A DNA stretch of 64,000 bases, taken from positions 43,674 through 107,673 of the forward strand of contig JBLIEQ010000014.1 in NCBI GenBank assembly GCA_047633175.1, read 5' to 3'. This document shows, in pieces, positions 44,478 to 53,397 of the stretch (positions are counted from its first letter, which is position 1; every line of letters starts with the position of its first letter). The notes under the pieces were generated by a model that made no database searches, was not told where the DNA came from, and saw nothing but the letters and a program-made list of their open reading frames with translations. The stretch comes from Motiliproteus sp047633175. Its GTDB lineage: Bacteria > Pseudomonadota > Gammaproteobacteria > Pseudomonadales > Balneatricaceae. Position numbers and translations under genes: made by a program.

Positions 44478-45278
44478 ATGCTGTTCAAGCCATCCATATT
44501 CTGGGCCAGCTGTATTTTCCTGCTGCCCTGCCAGGCTTTTTCCGATCAAACCCAAGATCAGCCACGCCTGCAAGCGTCGCTTGCATCCCCACAAAAAGTC
44601 CCCATCAGCTGGATGTCGGAAGAGTACCCACCCTTTAACCACACCGATAGTCAGGGTCAAGCCCGTGGCCTGTCGGTGGAGATACTGGCTGCCATCTGGA
44701 AACAGGCCGGATTACCGAAACAGCCGATTGAGTTTTTACCCTGGGCGCGATCTTATACGCGGCTGCTGCGCACACCCGAGACCGCCCTATTTTCGATGAC
44801 TTACACGCCTAAACGCGAACAACTGTTCCGCTTCGTCGGACCTATCGTCGCCACCCGTATAGTACTGCTGGCGCCACTTTCGGCGGGTCTGCATATTGCC
44901 GATGCCTCCGATATAGGTGCGCTACGTATCGGCGTAGTCAGGGATGATATAGGGGCGACACTGCTGTCTGATCTGGGCATTTCTGAGGACAGGATCGTCT
45001 ACAGCAATCAGGCGGACAACCTCATTCAACTGCTCCACCGAGGGCGGGTGGATGCCATCGCCTACAGTCACGGCGTCGCGGTGTGGAACATGCGCCAGGC
45101 GGGTATAGATCCCCGATTGTATGAAAGTATCTTTACACTGCTGCAGGGAGAACTCGGCTTCGCCTTTCACGCCCAGACACCTGATCAGGTGATCGACCCT
45201 TTGCAGCACGCGCTGACGGCCATCGAGGAATCGGGGGAGGCCGACAGGATTCGTCAAAAGTACCTGGGGGATCAATAA
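44478..45278 (+). CDS. Periplasmic solute-binding protein, family 3
   Basis: 266 residues with a signal peptide (about 1-21, ending CQAFSD). Seen: the SBP_bac_3 pattern with ISWMSEEYPPFNHTDSQG, LSVEILAAIWKQAGL and FLPWARSYTRLLRTPETALFS, followed by LRIGVVRDDIGATLL. Known: such proteins bind amino acids or related small molecules for ABC import or two-component sensing. No permease or ATPase lies next to it. Proteins with the PPFN start often act as orphan sensors or polar amino-acid binders. Confidence 0.85.
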   Translation: MLFKPSIFWASCIFLLPCQAFSDQTQDQPRLQASLASPQKVPISWMSEEYPPFNHTDSQGQARGLSVEILAAIWKQAGLPKQPIEFLPWARSYTRLLRTPETALFSMTYTPKREQLFRFVGPIVATRIVLLAPLSAGLHIADASDIGALRIGVVRDDIGATLLSDLGISEDRIVYSNQADNLIQLLHRGRVDAIAYSHGVAVWNMRQAGIDPRLYESIFTLLQGELGFAFHAQTPDQVIDPLQHALTAIEESGEADRIRQKYLGDQ

Positions 45279-45371
45279 AATCTACGAGGTGTGCCGAATA
45301 GATCAGAGTCACGTTCGACAGCCTGCGAGTGATAGGTAAAGGGATTGAGCGAAAGTTGAAGGGATTGATCA

Positions 45372-46304
45372 ATGAGTGAAGTGATTACGCTTATTCTGGC
45401 GGCTGGGCGTTCGGGTATCGAGCTGGCGCTGTTTGTCTTGCTGCCGGTGATGATCGTCATGTTGACGCTGATGCGGCTTCTGGAAGCCTGGGGCGTGCTG
45501 GGGTGGATTGTACGGGGGATCGCCCCGCTGCTGCGTCCCTTTGGTATTCCCGGGCTCGGCATCTTCGCGATGCTGCAGGTATTGCTGGTGAGTTTTGCCG
45601 CACCCGTGGCGACCCTGGCGATTATGGACCGCTCCGGTGTCTCTTCCCGGCATATCGCGGCGACGCTAGCCATGGTGCTGGTGTTGGCCCAGGCGAATGT
45701 GGTCTTCCCGATGTCTGCCGTCGGCTTGGATGTGCTGACCACCTCTCTGGTCTCGCTAAGCTGTGGCGTGCTTGCCGCAGCCCTGTGTTATCACGGCTTT
45801 GGCCGTTCGCTCTCCAATGAAGAGCCCAAAGCCAGCGCCGATTTTAACGATGAAGGAACACCTCAGGGTGTGCTGGGGATCATCTCCCGTGCAGGCAAGG
45901 ACGCCTTCGAGATCTCTATAGGGGCCTTGCCGATGCTGGTCCTGGCGCTGGTCGTGGTGTACAGCCTGAGGGCGCTCGGAGCCATAGCGTCACTCGAAGA
46001 GGTGCTGGCCCCCCTGTTCGCCCAGGTCGATTTACCCAGCGAGGTGTTACTACCGATTATCACCAAGTTTATCGCCGGTGGGACGGCAATGATGGGTGTC
46101 ACCGTGGATGCGGTTCAGCAGGGACTCATCACCTCGACGGAGCTTAACCGGTTAGCGGGCCTGCTGATCCATACGTTCGATCTGGCTGGAATCGCCGTGC
46201 TGATCTCCGCCGGAAGGCGGGTGGCTGCCGTGCTGCGACCCGCGCTGCTGGCCGCCCTGGTAGCGCTGGTGGTCAGGACCCTGGTGCACCTGCTGTTGTA
46301 TTGA
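45372..46304 (+). CDS. Nucleoside-recognition (Gate) domain membrane protein
   Basis: 310 residues with about eight helices. Seen: two Gate-like repeats, one with RPFGIPGLGIFAMLQVLLVS and the second around LLPIITKFIAGGTAMMGVT. Known: such domains occur in concentrative nucleoside transporters, FeoB and the SpmA/SpmB proteins. Transport substrate unknown. It follows the binding-protein gene by 93 bases and may be expressed with it. Confidence 0.8.
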   Translation: MSEVITLILAAGRSGIELALFVLLPVMIVMLTLMRLLEAWGVLGWIVRGIAPLLRPFGIPGLGIFAMLQVLLVSFAAPVATLAIMDRSGVSSRHIAATLAMVLVLAQANVVFPMSAVGLDVLTTSLVSLSCGVLAAALCYHGFGRSLSNEEPKASADFNDEGTPQGVLGIISRAGKDAFEISIGALPMLVLALVVVYSLRALGAIASLEEVLAPLFAQVDLPSEVLLPIITKFIAGGTAMMGVTVDAVQQGLITSTELNRLAGLLIHTFDLAGIAVLISAGRRVAAVLRPALLAALVALVVRTLVHLLLY

Positions 46305-46578
46305 GTGCCCGCAGCCCCGTCGGACTACTTTCTACCCACAAAATGCCGACCTACAAGGGGCCCTGTGGTTCGATTTGAGATTCTCTCTGTCTTGTCCACA
46401 AACCTCCGCCATACAGATCGGCCTGACATTTAACTCCACACAGGTCCATCAGCCGCAGCGTTGTTGGTGTATAATTTTCCGTCGCGACAGTAATCGGAAA
46501 ACCGGTCGTGCCATCCTCTGCTGTCCGGGCTTTGATCTGAGCCATACCGCTTCCATGATGTTAAGAGAACCGCCAGCA

Positions 46579-47613
46579 ATGCCTGATACAACCGCCGCCG
46601 CCTCAACACCCGCCTCAACGCCAGCAACCACGCGGCCTGCGATCGATCGAACCTTCTGCGTGGCGCCCATGCTGGACTGGACCGATAGGCATTGCCGTTA
46701 TTTTCATCGCTTGTTAACCCAGCGTGCGCTGCTGTATACCGAGATGATCACCACGGGTGCGATTCTGCACGGTAATACCGAGCGGTTGCTGCAGTTTAAT
46801 CCCGCTGAACACCCGGTTGCGCTGCAACTGGGGGGCAGCGATCCGGCAGCGCTAGCCGAATGCGCCCGACACGCCGAGCAGTGGGGTTATGACGAGGTTA
46901 ACCTGAATATTGGTTGCCCCAGCGACCGAGTCCAGAACGGCATGTTCGGTGCTTGTCTGATGGCTGATCCGCAGCGGGTCGCGGATGCTGTCACCGCGAT
47001 GCGGCAGGCGGTTTCGATCCCGATAACGGTCAAGCATCGGATCGGCATCGACGATCAGGACAGTTATCAGTTCCTGTGCCGCTTTATCGATAGCGTCGCT
47101 GCGGCAGGGTGCGATACCTTTATCGTCCACGCCCGCAAAGCGATCTTAAAGGGTCTGAGCCCTAAGCAGAACCGAGATATTCCACCTCTCGATTACGAGC
47201 GGGTCTACCGCCTCAAGCAGGACTACCCGCAGCTTGAGATCATCATCAATGGAGGCATCAAGACACTGGATGATTGCCAGCAGCACCTGCAACAACTCGA
47301 TGGGGTGATGATCGGTCGCGAGGCCTATCAGAATCCGTTGCTGCTTGCAGAGGTCGATCAGGCGCTTTATGGCGGCGATTCGGTTGATCTGGATCGAATG
47401 CTAATGAGCCTCTGTCTTTACTGTGAGCAGCAACTGGCTCAGGGGGCACAGCTGGGCTGGATCACCCGCCACGTACTGGGGCTTTACCAGGGCCAACCCG
47501 GCGCGCGCCGTTTTCGTCGCTTTATCAGCGAAAATGCGTTCCGTAGTGATGCAGATGTCGATATCCTTAAGCAAGCCCTGGCGCTGGTAAAGCCTGAGCT
47601 GTTCGCCGCCTGA
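46579..47613 (+). CDS. dusA: tRNA-dihydrouridine(20/20a) synthase
   Basis: 344 residues from ATG 46579 (MPDTTAAAS). An upstream frame extending to 46375 looks non-coding. Seen: the FMN TIM barrel starting VAPMLDWTDRHCRYF, the catalytic Cys in NIGCPSDRVQNGMFGACLM, FIVHARKAILKGLSPKQNR and INGGIKTLDDC. It reduces U20/U20a in tRNA D-loops with NADPH. Residues 1-25 are Thr/Ala/Pro-rich and dispensable-looking. Confidence 0.96.
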   Translation: MPDTTAAASTPASTPATTRPAIDRTFCVAPMLDWTDRHCRYFHRLLTQRALLYTEMITTGAILHGNTERLLQFNPAEHPVALQLGGSDPAALAECARHAEQWGYDEVNLNIGCPSDRVQNGMFGACLMADPQRVADAVTAMRQAVSIPITVKHRIGIDDQDSYQFLCRFIDSVAAAGCDTFIVHARKAILKGLSPKQNRDIPPLDYERVYRLKQDYPQLEIIINGGIKTLDDCQQHLQQLDGVMIGREAYQNPLLLAEVDQALYGGDSVDLDRMLMSLCLYCEQQLAQGAQLGWITRHVLGLYQGQPGARRFRRFISENAFRSDADVDILKQALALVKPELFAA

Positions 47614-47660
47614 TCGCGGCACTAACAACCGAATTCTATCCAGCCAGAAGTGAGAAGGGA

Positions 47661-48611
47661 ATGTCTAACCTACTTGAACAGCTCAAAACGATGACCACTG
47701 TGGTGGCCGATACTGGCGAATTTGCGGCGATAGAACGCTACACACCTCAGGACGCAACCACCAACCCCTCATTGATTCTCAAGGCGGCACAACAGCCCGA
47801 GTACCAGTATCTGCTCGATGATGCGCGCTCCTGGGTACTGCGCCAAAACCTGAATAAAGCCCGTACCCTAGCCCTGATGGCTGACAAGCTGGCCGTCGGC
47901 TTTGGCGAGCAGATCCTCAGGGTCATCCCGGGCCGCATCTCCACCGAGGTCGACGCCCGGTTGTCATTCGATACTCAGGCCACCGTCGAACGTGCCCGTG
48001 GTCTGGTCCATCTCTACAAAGAGGCGGGCATCGGCAAAGAGCGGATTCTGATCAAGATCGCGGCGACCTGGGAAGGGATTCAGGCGGCACATCAACTTGA
48101 GATGGAGGGGATCAACTGCAACCTGACGCTGTTATTCGGCTTCTCTCAGGCAGCAGCCTGTGCCCAGGCCGGCGTTTATCTGGTCTCGCCGTTCGTCGGT
48201 CGGATCCTCGACTGGCATAAAAAATCGACCGGTCGTATCGACTACCCGGCCGTAGAAGACCCCGGAGTAGTCTCGGTATCCAAGATCTACGACTACTACA
48301 AGCAGCACGGTTATAAGACGGTCGTAATGGGCGCAAGCTTTCGCAATAGCGGTGAAATCTTACAGTTGGCGGGTTGTGATCGCCTCACTATCAGCCCGGC
48401 ACTGCTGGATGAACTGGCCTCTTCCGAAGGCACGCTGGAGCGCAAACTCGATGCTAAGGTTGTTATCCAGCCTCAGCCGAAGCTCAGCCTGAACGAGTCT
48501 CAGTTCCGCTGGATGATGAACGAAGATGCGATGGCGACCGAGAAACTAGCCGAGGGAATCCGCAACTTTACCGCCGATCAACTCAAGCTCGACAAGATAC
48601 TGCAAGCCTGA
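47661..48611 (+). CDS. tal: Transaldolase
   Basis: 316 residues, TalB length. Seen: QDATTNPSLILKAA, the Schiff-base Lys in ILIKIAATWEGIQAA (about 131), GINCNLTLLFGFSQAAACAQAG and VVMGASFRNSGEI. It transfers dihydroxyacetone units between sugar phosphates in the non-oxidative pentose phosphate pathway. Starts 47 bases after dusA, with GAAGGGA upstream. Confidence 0.98.
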   Translation: MSNLLEQLKTMTTVVADTGEFAAIERYTPQDATTNPSLILKAAQQPEYQYLLDDARSWVLRQNLNKARTLALMADKLAVGFGEQILRVIPGRISTEVDARLSFDTQATVERARGLVHLYKEAGIGKERILIKIAATWEGIQAAHQLEMEGINCNLTLLFGFSQAAACAQAGVYLVSPFVGRILDWHKKSTGRIDYPAVEDPGVVSVSKIYDYYKQHGYKTVVMGASFRNSGEILQLAGCDRLTISPALLDELASSEGTLERKLDAKVVIQPQPKLSLNESQFRWMMNEDAMATEKLAEGIRNFTADQLKLDKILQA

Positions 48612-48699
48612 GCGGCCGACCCACAGGGACGTGTTTCTTTTGTGGGTTCGCCGTTAAACGCTCCTGCATGGACGGCACTAGCTACATATATGGACCCAT

Positions 48700-48729
48700 C
48701 CCTGTAGCGCGGGCTTCAGCCTGACGATG
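48700..48729. repeat. Dispersed palindromic repeat, copy 2
   Basis: CCTGTAGCGCGGGCTTCAGCC followed by TGACGATGT, with the 15-base core GGCTTCAGCCTGACG at 48712-48726 shared with 30606 and 57616. Upstream, ACCCACA and TGTGGGT (about 48620-48650) can pair as a hairpin after tal. Confidence 0.75.
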
Positions 48730-48748
48730 TCAGCGCCCTGCCCGCCTC

Positions 48749-49624
48749 CTAGAGCACGTACCAGAGCAGCGCAGGAAGCGCCGCGAAGCCCATAAAGGTC
48801 GAGACTATCACCAGCCCTGCAACCTCTTCCGGCCGCTGACCATAACGCTGCGCGAACAGATAGCAGAATATGGCGGCTGGCATCGCGCACTGCAAGATCA
48901 CGACACCCGCCGCAGGACCGCTCAGCCCCAGCATCCAGACGATCCCCAGGCCGACACCAAAACCCATCCCCAATCGCAGGGTCGACAGACCCAGGGCGAC
49001 CTTCAGGCTCGCCAGTTTCAGACTGGCCAAGGAAACACCCAGCGTGAACAGCATCAGCGGAATGGTCAGATCACCGATCAGTTTTGTGGTATTAAACAGC
49101 CATACCGGCACCGCAACGTCACTGAAGAGAAAGAGCGAGGCACAGACTGTTGCCGGAATAATCGGCATCTTTAACAGCGCCCTTGGGGAGAAACTACCGG
49201 AGACGAACGCGACTCCCACGGTCATCTGCAACACCACATAGACGGTAAAAAAGGCGATCGCCAACGCGAGCCCCTCTTCGCCAAAGGCCAGCATACACAG
49301 GGGCAAGCCGACGTTGCCGACATTCGGCCAGCTCAGGGCCTGTAAAAAAGCGCGCTGCGGCAACTTGAATACCGCCAGCACCGCGCCACCCAGCAACACA
49401 AACGCCAGATTGGCGATCAGGGCAGCCAGTCCCATATCCCAGAGAATAACCAGATCCAGCTCGACGTTTGCCAGGGCGTAAAACACCAGGCAGGGGGTGC
49501 CAAAATAGGTCACGATGGCGGTCACCAGCGAGGTATCAAAGGCTTTTCCGCTTTTCGACCAGCCGTAACCGATCCCAACACAGATAAAAACAGGTGCCAG
49601 AATTGAAAAAATGACTGAAAACAT
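48749..49624 (-). CDS. AEC (auxin efflux carrier) family transporter
   Basis: 291 residues with ten helices. Seen: the family opening FSILAPVFICVGIGYGWSKSG, SWPNVGNVGLPLCMLAFGEEG in the first half and PLMLFTLGVSLASLKL with MPAAIFCYLFAQRYG in the second. Bacterial AEC proteins export or exchange small carboxylates such as malate. Substrate unknown. Convergent with tal and divergent from the DMT gene. Confidence 0.88.
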   Translation of the reverse strand: MFSVIFSILAPVFICVGIGYGWSKSGKAFDTSLVTAIVTYFGTPCLVFYALANVELDLVILWDMGLAALIANLAFVLLGGAVLAVFKLPQRAFLQALSWPNVGNVGLPLCMLAFGEEGLALAIAFFTVYVVLQMTVGVAFVSGSFSPRALLKMPIIPATVCASLFLFSDVAVPVWLFNTTKLIGDLTIPLMLFTLGVSLASLKLASLKVALGLSTLRLGMGFGVGLGIVWMLGLSGPAAGVVILQCAMPAAIFCYLFAQRYGQRPEEVAGLVIVSTFMGFAALPALLWYVL

Positions 49625-49867
49625 GTTGGGGCCTTAAGCAGAATGGAATAAGCGAGATGAAATCCGGGATGCGCAAAATTGATCGCGACAGATGACAGCA
49701 TCCGACACCCTTAGGCTGTAGAACCTATAGCCGAGAATAACGAGACGAAGGCCGCAGCCCTTTGCATACAGGCGCACAGTCTATTAAAAACAGAGATATA
49801 ATCGGCGCAGTTTAGCACTGATGCTGTTTCGAGCACTCAATCCAGGTTGGGCAATGGAGTTTTAGAG

Positions 49868-50740
49868 ATGTGGATCCTGTTTACCCTGCTGGCAGCGTTT
49901 ATGCAGGCATGGCGCAATGCCTGTCAAAGCCGCCTCAGTAAGGATGTGAAGGTGGCGGGGGTGACTCTCGCCCGTTTTTTATGGGCCGGCCCCATAGCCA
50001 TCGCCTATCTATCCGGCCTCTATGGTTGGCATAACCCCGGTATTCCTGAGTTTAGCCAGGAGTTTGTGCTCTTTGTGCTGGGGGCTTCCGCCATGCAGAT
50101 CCTGGCGACAGCGCTGATGGTCAACCTGTTCAAGCGCCAGAACTTTGCCGTAGGCGCAGGTCTCGCTAAGAGCGAGGCCGTCGTCGCTGCGGTCCTCGGG
50201 GTCTGCTTCTTTGGCACCTCGCTGTCACTGCTGGGCTGGGCAGGGGTGCTCGTCGGCACCCTGGCCGTATTCATGATGAGCAGCGAGCAGGGATTCAGGA
50301 GCCTGTCACTGCCAACCCTGGCACTGGGGATCGGGTGTGGCAGTTCATTTGCGCTGACATCGCTATGGGTCCGCGAAGCCAGTCTGAGCCTGGACGTGCC
50401 TTCCCCCTATAGCGCGGCCTGGGTACTGGTGTTCGTGCTGGGGATACAGACTCTGGTGCTACTGGCGTATTTAGGGGTCAGAGACTCGGACACGCTCAGG
50501 GCGTTGTGGCGACGCCCAGCATTGACCTTTGCCACCAGCGCCACCAGTTGTATCGGCTCTATCGGCTGGTTCAGCGCCATGTCACTGCAAACGGTGCCTC
50601 AGGTGAAGACTCTCGGTCAGATCGAGGTGTTCTTTACCCTGCTGGTCGCCACGTTCTGGCTTAAAGACAGAGTACGCATTAAAGATATGCTGTCTTTAGT
50701 GCTTATCGCGGTGGCGGCCATCCTGGTGATGTGGAGCTAG
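49868..50740 (+). CDS. DMT superfamily (EamA-type) transporter
   Basis: 290 residues from ATG 49868 (MWILFTLLAAFMQAWRNA). A TTG at 49847 would add seven residues without clear need. Seen: ten helices in two EamA repeats, QTVPQVKTLGQIEVFFTLL near the C-terminal helix pair. Possible exporter of metabolites. No substrate evidence. Confidence 0.87.
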   Translation: MWILFTLLAAFMQAWRNACQSRLSKDVKVAGVTLARFLWAGPIAIAYLSGLYGWHNPGIPEFSQEFVLFVLGASAMQILATALMVNLFKRQNFAVGAGLAKSEAVVAAVLGVCFFGTSLSLLGWAGVLVGTLAVFMMSSEQGFRSLSLPTLALGIGCGSSFALTSLWVREASLSLDVPSPYSAAWVLVFVLGIQTLVLLAYLGVRDSDTLRALWRRPALTFATSATSCIGSIGWFSAMSLQTVPQVKTLGQIEVFFTLLVATFWLKDRVRIKDMLSLVLIAVAAILVMWS

Positions 50741-50798
50741 CCTGTCGGACTTGACCAGTCGTAGCGAGGGGCCTCTTGATTTAGGTAAAAACAGACAC

Positions 50799-51344
50799 CT
50801 AGTCCGCAACCTTGACCAGTTGCGCAGTTACCTGTCGCAACGGTTCTCCGCTTTGCAAGCGCCGGTATTCGAGTAACAGCCCCTGCTCATTAAGGGTACG
50901 GTTATAGATCTGCATCTGATAGCCACCCTCAGCTGTAATCGTCAACGAGTGCACCGTCAGGGTGCTATCTTTAATCCTGGCCCAGACATAGGGATCTCCC
51001 TTCAACGGATCCAGGCTGATTTGTCCGCCAAAGACATTCGTACGCATCGCCGATGAATAGATATGTTCACGCGGACTAGGCACAAACCTGACCTCGTAAT
51101 CCTTGCGTTGCATAGTCTTGTGCTTATGACTCACCGTAGCCCAGGCGATAAAAAATCCTCCGGCAGATGTCGGGCCGATGGTCACGCTCAGATCCCGTTC
51201 GACCTCAGCGTCGCTCATTCCGTGACCGATATACTGACCATAGAACGCATTAACAGGCAAAGCCTGGGCCACAGCCACACTGCAGCCAGACCACAACAGT
51301 AACGCTATCCACAGCTGTGCTTTGCCTCTTAACATTTCTATCAC
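50799..51344 (-). CDS. Secreted hypothetical protein
   Basis: 181 residues with a signal peptide (about 1-28, ending VAVAQA). The mature part is predicted beta-rich: FYGQYIGHGMSDAEVERDLS, GGFFIAWATVSHKHKTMQRK, SLTITAEGGYQMQIYNRTL. No family is recognised. Similar periplasmic proteins of this size occur as orphans in marine gammaproteobacteria. Convergent with the DMT gene, divergent from the ABC importer operon. Confidence 0.65.
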   Translation of the reverse strand: MIEMLRGKAQLWIALLLWSGCSVAVAQALPVNAFYGQYIGHGMSDAEVERDLSVTIGPTSAGGFFIAWATVSHKHKTMQRKDYEVRFVPSPREHIYSSAMRTNVFGGQISLDPLKGDPYVWARIKDSTLTVHSLTITAEGGYQMQIYNRTLNEQGLLLEYRRLQSGEPLRQVTAQLVKVAD

Positions 51345-51531
51345 TCTGCTCTGTACTAAACTGTAGGGTTTGATTTTAAGCTTATTAACTGTTTACAACC
51401 TTTATGAGATATTAGATATTAGCTATAAGTCATTTAAAATCAGGCGATGGATTGCACCTCTATAGTATCAAGGATAGCATCGAAGAAGGTTACCAATTAT
51501 CGAGAGTCAGAGTCACCTGCCGCTGTTAGAG

Positions 51532-53397
51532 GTGCGACAACTGGCCGTGGAATTTAAACTCCATGGCGTTGCCATACCCGCCATCAGTGACCTCTCCTTC
51601 AGTTTACGCCCGGGCACAACCCTGGCGCTGGTGGGCGAATCCGGTTCCGGAAAGACGGTGTGCTCCCAGGCTATACTTGGCATCCTGCCCCGCACCGCAC
51701 GCATTACTAAGGGCGAGATTCTCTTTACCCGGCCGGGCCACGAAACTGTCGATATCGCCGGCCTGAATCCGGACACAGCCGTCATGCGGCAGATTTGCGG
51801 TGATCAGATCTCGATAATTTTTCAAGAACCGATGGTGTCGCTATCGACGATGCATACGATCGGCAATCAGATTATGGAGGGGATGCTGTTACACCGGCGT
51901 TGCGGCATAAAAGAAGCTACCCGTGCCACCCTGGATATGCTCAAACTCGTGGGCTTTCCCGACCCCAAGCGCGCCATCAAGCGCTACCCCTTCGAGCTTT
52001 CCGGCGGCATGCGCCAGCGCGCTATGATCGCCATGGCATTGATCTGCCGCCCCGCACTGCTAATCGCCGACGAACCCACCACGGCACTGGATGTCACCGT
52101 GCAGGCCCAGATTCTCCAGCTGATAAAGTCATTACAGAAGGAGTTGGATATGGCGGTACTGCTGATCACCCATGATCTGGGAGTCGTCGCCAATATGGCC
52201 GACGATGTGGTGGTGATGTACCATGGCGAAGTGATGGAGCGAGGCCCGGCCAAAGCACTCTTTAACGCGCCCAAACATCCGTATCTCAAGGCACTCTTTG
52301 GCGCAGTACCGCACTTTGATATGAATGCGGGTGAGCGGTTACAGCCGATCAGGGAACTCAATCCCAATACAGAGCAGTTTCATCATCAGCGCACGCCCTG
52401 GACCGAGGCGCAAAAACAGGTAGGCCCTCACCTGAGCATCAGCAACCTGAGCAAAACGTTCAGTGACCGCAAGAGCAACTGGTTTTCCCGTGCCGAGATC
52501 AGTCACAATTACGCGGTGCGCGATGTCAGCCTGGATATTCAGTGCGGCGAATCTTTCGGACTGGTCGGTGAGAGCGGTTGCGGCAAGACGACCCTGAGCA
52601 AGTTGCTGATGCGCGCGTTCGATCCCGACAGCGGCCAGGTCATCTACAACGACAGGGGCAGGATGATCGACCTGCTCAAACTTCAGGGTAAAGACCTGCG
52701 GGCTTTTCGCCCCAAGATGCGGATCCTGTTCCAGGACCCTTTCAGCTCACTCAACCCGCGAATGACCGTACTTAACATCTTGCTCGAACCGATGATCATC
52801 AGCGGCGAGGGGAGCGCGGCGTCAAGACTGGAGTGGGCCAAGGAGCTGATGGGACTGGTCGGCTTAGATCCGCGCTTTCTCAATCGCTACCCGCACAGCT
52901 TTTCCGGCGGCCAGCGACAACGCATCAGCATCGCCCGCTCGCTGGCGCTGGATCCTGAACTGCTGATCTTCGACGAACCGGTCTCGGCGCTAGATGTGTC
53001 GGTTCAGGCGCAAATTCTGAACCTGCTTAAGGATCTACAACGCGAACTGGGGCTGACCTATCTGTTTATTTCCCACAATCTGGCCGTGGTCGATTACATC
53101 GCCGACCGAATCGCCGTGATGTGCCGCGGCCAGCTGGTCGAAGTCGGTCTGCGCGAGCAGATTTTCCGTAACCCGCTGCACCCCTATACCAAAGCCCTGC
53201 TTGCCGCTGTCCCCTACCCTGACCTGGCACGGCCGCTGGATTTCGAGTTGCTTCAATCCGGCCGCCACGACCAACCAGCACTCTGGCCCGCACCCTATAC
53301 GGAAACGGGCGCAGCGCTCGAACTGCTCGAAGCCGAGCCCGGTCACTATGTCCGTCGCCTTCCGGTAACACTGCTCGAACCGGGCCTGCTGTCATGA
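51532..53397 (+). CDS. Fused double ABC ATPase of a peptide/opine-type importer
   Basis: 621 residues if GTG 51532 is the start. Two complete nucleotide-binding domains: GESGSGKTVCSQAI, LSGGMRQRAMIAMAL, LLIADEPTTALD, and GESGCGKTTLSKLLM, FSGGQRQRISIARSL, LLIFDEPVSALD, each with an oligopeptide-transporter C-terminal extension. It corresponds to DppD and DppF joined, as in YejF. The start is doubtful: sequence homologous in style to such proteins (HLPLLEV) continues in frame upstream to 51496, where an ATT codon has AGAAGG six bases ahead, and there is no ATG in that stretch. The stop overlaps the next gene (ATGA). Confidence 0.93.
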   Translation: MRQLAVEFKLHGVAIPAISDLSFSLRPGTTLALVGESGSGKTVCSQAILGILPRTARITKGEILFTRPGHETVDIAGLNPDTAVMRQICGDQISIIFQEPMVSLSTMHTIGNQIMEGMLLHRRCGIKEATRATLDMLKLVGFPDPKRAIKRYPFELSGGMRQRAMIAMALICRPALLIADEPTTALDVTVQAQILQLIKSLQKELDMAVLLITHDLGVVANMADDVVVMYHGEVMERGPAKALFNAPKHPYLKALFGAVPHFDMNAGERLQPIRELNPNTEQFHHQRTPWTEAQKQVGPHLSISNLSKTFSDRKSNWFSRAEISHNYAVRDVSLDIQCGESFGLVGESGCGKTTLSKLLMRAFDPDSGQVIYNDRGRMIDLLKLQGKDLRAFRPKMRILFQDPFSSLNPRMTVLNILLEPMIISGEGSAASRLEWAKELMGLVGLDPRFLNRYPHSFSGGQRQRISIARSLALDPELLIFDEPVSALDVSVQAQILNLLKDLQRELGLTYLFISHNLAVVDYIADRIAVMCRGQLVEVGLREQIFRNPLHPYTKALLAAVPYPDLARPLDFELLQSGRHDQPALWPAPYTETGAALELLEAEPGHYVRRLPVTLLEPGLLS

